Origin: Pseudomonadota bacterium
GTDB lineage: Bacteria; Pseudomonadota; Alphaproteobacteria; Rhizobiales; Hyphomicrobiaceae
DNA length: 20,500 bases
Direction: 5' to 3'
Assembly (NCBI GenBank): GCA_023410905.1
Contig: JAEYPL010000276.1
Coordinates: 1 to 20,500, forward strand
Position numbers and translations under genes: made by a program. Below, piece after piece: positions 14,761-20,500 of this stretch. The notes beneath the pieces were generated by a model. The model worked only from the letters and a program-made list of their open reading frames with translations, was not told the DNA's origin and made no database searches. Numbering within the stretch: position 1 is the stretch's first letter; each line of letters begins with the position of its first letter.

Positions 14761-15600
14761 CTAGCGAGCAGGATCTCGGCCAACCTCGCCGGCGGCTGAC
14801 GCCATGTAGCGCGCGTGATGCGGAAGCACGAAGACGTCGCCGTCATTCGGTGTCGTATTCACACGCGCCGACCAACCATAAACCGATGCCAGCAACTCGT
14901 CCGTGAGGACGTCCCGCGGCGCCCCCACCGCACGGACCTGCCCTTTGGCGAGGACCACCAGCACGTCCGCCCACGCCGCAGCAAGATTGAGATCGTGCAG
15001 GACGAGCACCACGGTCAGCCCGGACGTCGCCAAGTGTCGGCAAAGGGCCATGACCTGCGTCTGCTGCGCGGGATCGAGACTGGCCGTGGGCTCATCCAGC
15101 AGAATGACCTGACCATCGACGCCGTGCCGCATGGCGGCATTGAGCTGGCACAGCGCGCGGGCGATGTGCACGCGTTGTCGCTCGCCGCCCGAGAGCTCCA
15201 GATAGTTGCGCGTCTCGAAACCCGTGAGCCCGACCGCTGCGAGAGCGCCGATTGCGATCTCCGGACTTTCGTCCAGGCCGAAGCCGGGCACGCTTGCGCC
15301 CAGCATGACGACCTCACCGACGGTGAACGGAAAGCCGAGGCTCGCCCCTTGCGCAACCAGCGCACGCCGCTCGGCAAGCTCGCGCGGCTTGAAGTCGGAG
15401 ATGTTTCGACCGTCCAGGGTTGCTGCGCCCTTGGTCGCCGGCCAGACGCCTGAGGCGACTTTGAGCGCTGTCGATTTGCCAGCGCCGTTGGGGCCGATCA
15501 AAACGGTCGTGCGGCCGGGCTCGAGCACCAGGTCCACACCGGATATGAGCGTTCGCCCATTACGCTGGACGGTGACGCCGCTGAGTTCGATCCGGCCCAT
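14761..15600 (-). CDS. hmuV: Haem ABC importer ATP-binding protein
   Basis: A 279-residue ATPase that powers haem import through the HmuU channel. Visible parts are Walker A IGPNGAGKST (about 35-44), the Q-loop region ALVAQGASLGFPF, the signature LSGGERQRV, Walker B VILLDEPTASLD and the switch His in VLHDLN. The C-terminal GAPRDVLTDELLASVYG is typical of HmuV/FecE-type ATPases. The insertion LCQLNAAMRHGVDGQ before Walker B is typical of HmuV. The ATG at 15600 shares one base with the hmuU stop (TGATG). A TTG one codon earlier is a less likely start. Last gene of hmuTUV. Confidence 0.93.
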   Translation of the reverse strand: MGRIELSGVTVQRNGRTLISGVDLVLEPGRTTVLIGPNGAGKSTALKVASGVWPATKGAATLDGRNISDFKPRELAERRALVAQGASLGFPFTVGEVVMLGASVPGFGLDESPEIAIGALAAVGLTGFETRNYLELSGGERQRVHIARALCQLNAAMRHGVDGQVILLDEPTASLDPAQQTQVMALCRHLATSGLTVVLVLHDLNLAAAWADVLVVLAKGQVRAVGAPRDVLTDELLASVYGWSARVNTTPNDGDVFVLPHHARYMASAAGEVGRDPAR

Positions 15601-16706
15601 CAATCCGCCCCCGCGACGCCGCGTGACAGTACCATGTGCAGGAACACCGGACCGCCGACGACCGCCATCACGATACCGAGTGGCAGCTCCGCCGGCGCGA
15701 CGATAATGCGCGCCACGACATCGGCGCCAACAACCAGCGCCGCACCGAGTACGGCACTGACCGGCAGCACCATGCGATGATCGGGCCCTGTGAGAAGACG
15801 CACGAAGTGCGGGACCACCAGTCCCACGAAACCGACAACACCGGCGACGGCCACGGCCGCCCCCACTGCCGCCGCCGTCATCACCACGATCACCAGCTTG
15901 ACGCGCTCGACCGCGATGCCGAGGTGGTAGGCTTCAGCTTCGCCGAGCAGAAATCCGTTGAGCGCTCGCGTCAGCGATGGCGTAACGATGAGCAGCGCCA
16001 CGACAAACGGCACGACAGCGATCACTTTGGTCCAGCTCGAACCGGAGAGGCTGCCCATCGACCAAAGCGTCAGATCACGCAGCTCGCGGTCGTCGCTGAC
16101 ATAGGCCATGAGTCCGGTCAGCGCACCGGTGATGGCCGCGATCGCAACGCCGGACAGCAGCAGCGTCGCAACCGATAGTGTGCCGCCGCGATTGGCGATC
16201 CACACGAGGATCAGCGACGTCATCAAGCCGCCGGCGAACGCCGCCACGGGTAGCGCGTAGAAACCGAACACACGCATCCATGCAAGGGCCGGCGTCGCTC
16301 CGAGCGCAATGGTGGCGACCGCGAAGAGAGCTGCGCCCGACGACACGCCGATCAGTCCCGGATCGGCGAGCGGATTGCGAAAGAGACCCTGCATCATGGC
16401 GCCCGCAACAGCCAGCGCGCCGCCGACGAAGGCGCCGAGTAGCAGCCGCGGCAACCGGATCCCGACCAGCACGAGATGCTCGCGGCGCAGCACCGGATCG
16501 CTCATGTCACCACTGTAAGCGGCCTGAAGGACACGCGGCAGCGAGCCGAGCGATATTCCAGTCGGACCGATCGCCAGCGAGGCGATCGCGAGGATGATGA
16601 GCGCCACGCCTGCAAACGGCAGAACCCATAACCCGCGAGGTTTCGGCAGCGCGGCGACCGGTGCGACCTCCACCGCCGGGCGGATGCGCATCTCAGCGCG
16701 GTTCAT
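15600..16706 (-). CDS. hmuU: Haem ABC importer permease (FecCD family)
   Basis: A 368-residue inner-membrane permease with about ten hydrophobic helices, the FecCD/BtuC type. Landmarks are IRLPRLLLGAFVGGALAVAGAMMQ, LFRNPLADPGLIGVSSGAAL, WSMGSLSG, the coupling-helix region LGEAEAYHLGIAVERVK, and GFVGLVVPHFVRLLTGPDHR near the C-terminus. It forms the haem channel with HmuV. The ATG at 16706 overlaps the hmuT stop by four bases (ATGA), and its own stop overlaps the hmuV start, so the three are translationally coupled. Confidence 0.94.
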   Translation of the reverse strand: MNRAEMRIRPAVEVAPVAALPKPRGLWVLPFAGVALIILAIASLAIGPTGISLGSLPRVLQAAYSGDMSDPVLRREHLVLVGIRLPRLLLGAFVGGALAVAGAMMQGLFRNPLADPGLIGVSSGAALFAVATIALGATPALAWMRVFGFYALPVAAFAGGLMTSLILVWIANRGGTLSVATLLLSGVAIAAITGALTGLMAYVSDDRELRDLTLWSMGSLSGSSWTKVIAVVPFVVALLIVTPSLTRALNGFLLGEAEAYHLGIAVERVKLVIVVMTAAAVGAAVAVAGVVGFVGLVVPHFVRLLTGPDHRMVLPVSAVLGAALVVGADVVARIIVAPAELPLGIVMAVVGGPVFLHMVLSRGVAGAD

Positions 16707-17593
16707 CCTTTCGACCCCTGGGGGCTTGGCGCCTGTAGCTGCCTCATGAGGTCGCCCGCAGCGGCCGGCGCGCGCGGACCAAAGCCGAGGAAATAGAGGC
16801 CATCCACCTCGATCAGGCGCCGGTCGCGCCCGGCGCGCGTGGCTGCGACGCCCGGAAGTGCCAGCACAGCATCATGAATGCCGGGCCCCGACGATCGGCT
16901 CATCAGGACGATCACTTCGGGGTCCATGGCAATCAGCGATTCCTCGGAGACCGGCTTGAAACCATTGAGGCTGGAGGCTGCATTATTCGCGCCAGCGAGG
17001 CGCAGCATGGTGTCGGCGCTCGTCTCGGCGCCCCCGACGACAGCCCGCCCACCTTGGACGCTTATCACGAACAGCACAGCAGGATTTCGCGACAGCCGCG
17101 CCCGCGCCTCGTCGAGATCGGCGAAGCCCTTTTCGATGCGCGCGACGAGCGCGTCGCCGGCCTCGGCTTGTTGGATCTTCGTTGCAATCGCGCGCACCCG
17201 CGCCTGCAGCGCCTCGGCATTCGGATCGTCGTTCACCTCAAAATAGTCGATGCCGCTTCCCTTTAGCGCACGAACCACTTCCGGCGGGCCAGCTTTATCG
17301 CTCGCAATGATGATGTCCGGCCCCACCGAGAGCACGCCTTCTGTAGAAAGAGCACGATAATAACCGACGTTCTTGTGCGTCTTGAGCGCCTCACGCGGAA
17401 ACTGACTCGTAGAGTCGACGGCGACGATGCGATCGGCCGCACCGAGTTCGTAGAGGATCTCCGTAACGGCGCCGCCAACAGAGAGAATCCGTGATGGCTC
17501 CTTCGCCTGCACCGCAGCATTGCCAGCGACAGCGATCGCAGTTATCGCGGCCAGCACGAAGCTCATGCATCGATCGAAGCGAACGTTGATCAT
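16703..17593 (-). CDS. hmuT: Periplasmic haem-binding protein of the HmuTUV importer
   Basis: A 296-residue periplasmic binding protein of the long-helix backbone type. It has a clear signal peptide (FVLAAITAIAVAGNAAVQA, cut after about residue 30). The mature N-terminus has RILSVGGAVTEILYELGAADRIVAVDST and then VGYYRALSTEGVLSVGPDIII, characteristic of HmuT. The C-terminal lobe has AMDPEVIVLMS and FGPRAPAA. The frame is open 73 codons upstream, but the ATG at 17593 has GGAAA 8 bases before it and gives the signal peptide directly. First gene of hmuTUV, divergent from the haem oxygenase gene across 653 bases. No outer-membrane receptor gene is in the window. Confidence 0.93.
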   Translation of the reverse strand: MINVRFDRCMSFVLAAITAIAVAGNAAVQAKEPSRILSVGGAVTEILYELGAADRIVAVDSTSQFPREALKTHKNVGYYRALSTEGVLSVGPDIIIASDKAGPPEVVRALKGSGIDYFEVNDDPNAEALQARVRAIATKIQQAEAGDALVARIEKGFADLDEARARLSRNPAVLFVISVQGGRAVVGGAETSADTMLRLAGANNAASSLNGFKPVSEESLIAMDPEVIVLMSRSSGPGIHDAVLALPGVAATRAGRDRRLIEVDGLYFLGFGPRAPAAAGDLMRQLQAPSPQGSKG

Positions 17594-18246
17594 CGCGCGC
17601 TTTCCATTTGTTTGGTGATCACATTGCCCACGACAAGCCAAGGCGACTGTCCTCGCGGCCGTGGCGACTTTGTGTCTGCCCACGAGCAGCTCGGAAGACC
17701 GGGTGCGCAAAGTGAGCCATTCCGCACCCCTCAACTGAACGCGCATCGCATTGACGCCTGCTGGCCATATCCCGCCCATCAGGATGCTTTGCCATCTCAT
17801 ACTTGACTGCATCAGTAAAGAAAAATAGATTGATCGCGCTGATCGTGAACCCGCCTGAAAACAGCGGGCAACTTTCGGCTGTCAGCACGCCCGCGACTGC
17901 TCACTAAGCCCTCGCCAGCCAGCCAGACCGCTTGAGCACACTTAATGGACGAATGCGGCGGCTCGCATGTTGTCCGGCCGGGGCTAGGACAAGAAGATGG
18001 AAGCGGACTTTACTCGCGACAGGCAACGCCGGCGGTTTCGCCCCTCACATCCGACCCAGATCAATGACCTCGGGCTTCGATGCGCGCCTTTGTGCTACCG
18101 TAAGGTTCAGCGCCAGGTAACAGCAAGCAGCAGATCGAGCTACGACACACGCCTCATGGGGCGTCCCATCGAATTGGTGACTGGCGGTCGTGCTACCGCC
18201 CGTTTCCGCACTTAGACTTCAGCACAGAAGAGGCAAGGAGATACCT
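17594..18246. other. Long divergent intergenic region between hmuT and the haem oxygenase gene
   Basis: This 653-base spacer has no supportable protein gene. The short frames in it lack ribosome sites or family resemblance, and the HemP/HmuP C-terminal signature GKLILTK was looked for and not seen. It contains an AT-rich patch near 17800-17835 with a palindrome and promoter-like hexamers (listed separately), a direct repeat TGATCG-cgc-TGATCG (17831-17845) and AAGGAG before the gene at 18247. It probably carries the control sites for both haem operons. Confidence 0.5.
17802..17831 (+). promoter_or_regulatory. Candidate iron-responsive operator overlapping a promoter
   Basis: CTTGACTGCATCAGTAAAG (17802-17820) is a 19-base inverted repeat with 8-base arms matching at 7 of 8 positions. 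Its left arm contains TTGACT (5 of 6 to the -35 consensus). After a 17-base spacer comes TAGATT (17826-17831, 4 of 6 to the -10 consensus). Length and symmetry resemble Fur/Irr-type sites, but the sequence does not match the classical Fur or Irr (ICE) consensus closely. It lies about 210 bases upstream of hmuT and 415 bases upstream of the haem oxygenase gene. Confidence 0.35.
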
Positions 18247-18597
18247 ATGTACATCGCGATGAACCGCTTCCGCGTCGTCAAGGATCAGGCGAAGGCGTTC
18301 GAGCAGCTCTGGGCGACCCGCGAAAGCTACCTTCACGAGATGAAGGGCTTCGTCGAGTTTCACCTCCTGAAGGGGCCGGAGAAGGAAGACCATCACCTCT
18401 ATTCGTCGCACACGCTCTGGGAGACGTACGAGGACTTCGTCGCCTGGACGAAGTCGGAGGCCTTCCGCAAGGCGCACGCGCGCGCCGGCAACGAGCGCAC
18501 GCAGCCTCTCACTGTCGGCCATCCCGAGTTCGAGGGCTTCCACGTCATCCAGGAAGTGAAGGCCGACGGCAGCAAGATCATGCACGCTGCAGAGTAA
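18247..18597 (+). CDS. hmuQ: IsdG-type haem-degrading monooxygenase
   Basis: A 116-residue protein of the antibiotic-biosynthesis-monooxygenase/IsdG fold, which opens the haem ring and frees iron in the cytoplasm. The catalytic triad known in IsdG-type enzymes (Asn, Trp, His) is visible as N6, W67 and H77, at almost the same positions as in IsdG. The segments GFVEFHLLKGP and HTLWETYEDFVAWTKSEAFRKAH match rhizobial HmuQ/HmuD-type proteins. The ATG at 18247 has AAGGAG 7 bases upstream; the frame is open further up but without support. It is followed 33 bases later by hutX and is divergent from hmuTUV, so the setting confirms a haem role. hmuQ versus hmuD naming is not settled by sequence. Confidence 0.9.
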   Translation: MYIAMNRFRVVKDQAKAFEQLWATRESYLHEMKGFVEFHLLKGPEKEDHHLYSSHTLWETYEDFVAWTKSEAFRKAHARAGNERTQPLTVGHPEFEGFHVIQEVKADGSKIMHAAE

Positions 18598-18630
18598 GCG
18601 ATCGCCGGCATTCAAGAGGGAAGCAGCACC

Positions 18631-19152
18631 ATGAGTGAGATGATCCGCGACGCCGGCGCCCCGCTGGAGCCGTTGCACGAACGGCTTGCCAAGAACCCCG
18701 ACGGCATCGTCGAGCGCATCGCTCGCGAGTACGGCGTGAGCACGCTCGCGGTCGTTGAGTCGCTGCCACCAGCCCATCGCACACTCATCAAGGGCGAGCT
18801 CTTTGCCGATGTCATGAAGGAGCTCGAGAGCTGGGGCGAGATTCTCTTTATCGTGCACACGCCTGATATCGTGCTCGAATGCGCCGGGTCGATTCCACCC
18901 GGCTCATTCGGCCGCGGTTACTACAATATTCATGGCGACAGCCCGATCGGCGGTCACATCCGAGCCGAGGCTTGCTCACGGATCGTGTTCCTGTCGCGCC
19001 CGTTCATGGGCCGGCAGTCCATGTCGATCCAATTCTTCAACGGCGACGGCGAAGCCATGTTCAAGGTCTTCGTGCGCCGCGACGAGAACCGCGAGCTGAA
19101 GGCTGATCAGGTCGCCAAGTTCGAGGCCATGCGCGCGCGGTACGCCGCCTGA
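18631..19152 (+). CDS. hutX: HutX/ChuX-type cytosolic haem carrier
   Basis: A 173-residue soluble protein. The N-terminal helical part (RIAREYGVSTLAVVESLP) and the beta-rich core with ELESWGEILFIVHTPDIVLECAGSIP, YYNIHGDSPIGGHIRAEACSRIVFLSRPFMGRQSMSIQFFN and GEAMFKVFVRRDENREL are characteristic of the HutX/ChuX haem utilisation family, which binds and hands over haem after import. AGAGGGAAG precedes the ATG at 18631. It is the second gene of the haem oxygenase operon. The next gene begins 252 bases later. Confidence 0.9.
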   Translation: MSEMIRDAGAPLEPLHERLAKNPDGIVERIAREYGVSTLAVVESLPPAHRTLIKGELFADVMKELESWGEILFIVHTPDIVLECAGSIPPGSFGRGYYNIHGDSPIGGHIRAEACSRIVFLSRPFMGRQSMSIQFFNGDGEAMFKVFVRRDENRELKADQVAKFEAMRARYAA

Positions 19153-19335
19153 GCGGTCATACGCTCGCGCATCCCCATCGAGAGCGACACGATAGAGCAG
19201 CGAGGCCGGGCAGCAGGTGCGCTCGCAGCCTCGCTTGCGCTTTGGCCAGTCCTCATCATCAGCGCCCGGTCGCATTGCAGATAGTCGGCACGGCGTGCGT
19301 GACGGACACACATTTCCGGCGATAGACTGGCCTTA

Positions 19336-19373
19336 GGCAACCGTTCCCCGCTCAAGGGGACCGGTGCAATGCC
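19336..19373 (+). promoter_or_regulatory. Stem-loop in the gap before the VOC-family gene
   Basis: ACCGTTCCCC (19340-19349) and GGGGACCGGT (19356-19365) pair with one mismatch around the loop GCTCAA. The outer bases GGCA (19336-19339) and TGCC (19370-19373) extend the stem past a four-base bulge. It ends 31 bases before the ATG at 19405. There is no T tract, so it may be a leader structure or a weak stop for the hutX transcript. Confidence 0.3.
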
Positions 19374-19404
19374 TTGCTAAAATCGAACAAAGGAGCGCTT
19401 TCGC

Positions 19405-19782
19405 ATGTTCTCGCACGTCATGGTCGGGGCCGACGACGTCGGAAAATCCAAGAAATTCTATGATGCTGCTCTGGGTGCCATCGGCATTCCCGAGGGCGGC
19501 GCCGACCCCAAAGGTCGCGTCTTCTATCGTACCAAGACGGGCGTTTTCGGCATCAGCAAACCGATCGACGGCAAGGACGCCTGCCACGCCAACGGCGGCA
19601 CCATCGGCTTTGCCTGCACCAGCACGGAACAGGTCGACGCTTTTCATGCTGCGGGAATGGCAGCTGGCGGCAAGAGCATCGAGGATCCGCCCGGCTGGCG
19701 CGAAATGGGGCCCATGAAGCTTTATCTCGCCTACCTGCGCGACCCGGCCGGTAACAAGATCTGCGCGATGCATCGGGGCTGA
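19405..19782 (+). CDS. VOC-family (glyoxalase/bleomycin-resistance-like) protein
   Basis: A 125-residue single-module VOC protein with two beta-alpha-beta-beta-beta units: FSHVMVGADDVGKSKKFYDAALGAIGIPE, then the second half with TIGFACTSTEQVDAFHAAGMAAGGKSIEDPPG and LYLAYLRDPAGNKICAMHRG. His4 is at the usual first metal position, but the His normally in the 'HIAF' strand is replaced (TIGFAC), so metal-dependent catalysis is doubtful. The start has AAAGGAG 9 bases upstream. Substrate unknown; many such small proteins are annotated only by fold. Confidence 0.9.
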   Translation: MFSHVMVGADDVGKSKKFYDAALGAIGIPEGGADPKGRVFYRTKTGVFGISKPIDGKDACHANGGTIGFACTSTEQVDAFHAAGMAAGGKSIEDPPGWREMGPMKLYLAYLRDPAGNKICAMHRG

Positions 19783-19819
19783 GCGAGCGTCGAGCTCGTT
19801 GTTGCCTCTACGCGCCGCG

Positions 19820-19846
19820 GGGCGCTCGGGCATTACCCGGGCGCCC
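19820..19846 (+). terminator. Strong hairpin after the VOC-family gene
   Basis: GGGCGCTCGGG (19820-19830) and CCCGGGCGCCC (19836-19846) form an 11-bp stem (one G-T wobble) with the 5-base loop CATTA, 38 bases past the stop. The following TGAGTCGTCTTC is only weakly T-rich. It is the strongest hairpin noticed in the window and likely ends the upstream transcript. Confidence 0.5.
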
Positions 19847-19905
19847 TGAGTCGTCTTCAAATACCCTGCAATGGCAGCATCCCCATCACGAGCCTCGTAT
19901 CGCCT

Positions 19906-20500
19906 ATGACTTCAGAACTCCTGCTGCTGGCCTCCAAGATCGGACCGCTTTTGGTGCTGCCGGAGGGGCTGATCGTGCTGACGCTGCTCGGCGCCGCGAT
20001 CAGCCTCGGGTTTCGCGCGCGCCGCTCCTCGGCCGCGTTCGTCATGGCCGCACTCGCTATATTCTGGATCAGCGCAATGCCCGTCTTCGCCAATTGGATG
20101 ATGGGCACCCTCGAGCGCCAGCACACTTCCGATCCCACGACTTTACCGCGCGCCGAAACTGCCATAGTGCTCGGCGGAGCGGTCGGCGCTCCCGCCCCAT
20201 CGCGCGAAACGCCTGAACTGTATGAGGCGGCGGACCGCATCTGGTATGCGGCGCATCTCTTCAGGTCCGGTCACGTCAAGCGGATCATCGCTGTCGGCGG
20301 ACTACTGCCGTGGGATGCGGCGCAGCGCCCGGAGGGTGCCGTCATGCGCGACATGCTGATCACCCTCGGCGTGCCGGCAGCGTCCAGCGCGGGTGGCTCC
20401 GCGAGCCGCAACACCTACGAAAACGCGACCGAGGCTCGCACGATCATGCGCGGTCCGCCGTTCGAGCCGGCGCAGCTCGTGACATCGGCAGCCCATATGC
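19906..20500 (+). CDS. YdcF-family (DUF218) membrane protein, 3' end beyond the window
   Basis: The frame is open from the ATG at 19906 to the last base, so only about 198 residues are seen. Two N-terminal membrane helices (about 14-31 and 41-60) precede an alpha/beta DUF218 domain with ETAIVLGGAVGAP, ADRIWYAAHLFRSGHVKRIIAVGG, SASRNTYENATEAR and QLVTSAAHM. These are typical of the YdcF/SanA/ElyC group, inner-membrane proteins linked in some bacteria to envelope integrity. A ribosome site is not obvious. A short out-of-frame frame from the ATG at 19871 stops at this start and is not regarded as a gene. Confidence 0.9.
   Translation, partial: MTSELLLLASKIGPLLVLPEGLIVLTLLGAAISLGFRARRSSAAFVMAALAIFWISAMPVFANWMMGTLERQHTSDPTTLPRAETAIVLGGAVGAPAPSRETPELYEAADRIWYAAHLFRSGHVKRIIAVGGLLPWDAAQRPEGAVMRDMLITLGVPAASSAGGSASRNTYENATEARTIMRGPPFEPAQLVTSAAHM

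Noticed and set aside
17619..17888. An 89-codon minus-strand frame upstream of hmuT, considered as a HemP/HmuP gene
   Set aside because: It lacks the HemP signature, overlaps the hmuT leader and has no ribosome site.

Overview
This window is high-GC, gene-dense DNA of the kind found in Alphaproteobacteria, most likely Hyphomicrobiales. That placement rests on the aroQ-accB-accC order, a BadH-like dehydrogenase, an hmuTUV/IsdG-type haem oxygenase/HutX haem locus, and the overall protein style. The genus cannot be named from sequence reading alone.

Layout. Positions 1-2292 (+) hold the end of aroQ (cut by the window edge), then accB and accC: shikimate pathway and fatty-acid synthesis housekeeping. 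Positions 2440-6915 (-) hold a four-gene unit, read cupin, boxA (benzoyl-CoA epoxidase reductase), badH-like dehydrogenase, pccA-like acyl-CoA carboxylase alpha subunit. It ends in a hairpin with a T-rich tail and looks like part of an aromatic/alicyclic acyl-CoA degradation pathway. Positions 7178-11042 (+) hold the most unusual part: a small coiled-coil protein, a one-pass membrane protein with a C-terminal OmpA/peptidoglycan-binding domain, a Ras/Rab-like small GTPase, and a histidine kinase. They are packed with overlapping or touching ends. Positions 11082-12756 (-) hold two small unknown proteins and a TauE/SafE-type permease. An unknown 198-residue protein (+) and tRNA-Arg(CCG) follow. 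A clearly decayed SAM-methyltransferase gene (-) lies just beyond the tRNA. Positions 14761-17593 (-) are the haem ABC importer hmuTUV. Across a 653-base spacer, divergent genes encode an IsdG-type haem monooxygenase and a HutX-type haem carrier. The window closes with a VOC-family protein and the 5' part of a YdcF-family gene that runs off the end.

How the genes work together. HmuTUV would bring haem through the inner membrane, HutX would carry it and the IsdG-type enzyme would release its iron. BoxA would pass electrons from NADPH to a BoxB that is not in this window, while the BadH-like enzyme and the biotin carboxylase would act on later acyl-CoA intermediates. In the GTPase module, the predicted cytoplasmic half of the OmpA protein contains a segment whose strand/helix pattern resembles roadblock/longin domains, a fold known to bind small GTPases. 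My working hypothesis is a wall-anchored membrane receptor or GAP paired with a Ras-like switch and a kinase output. This is the best candidate for an undescribed system here.
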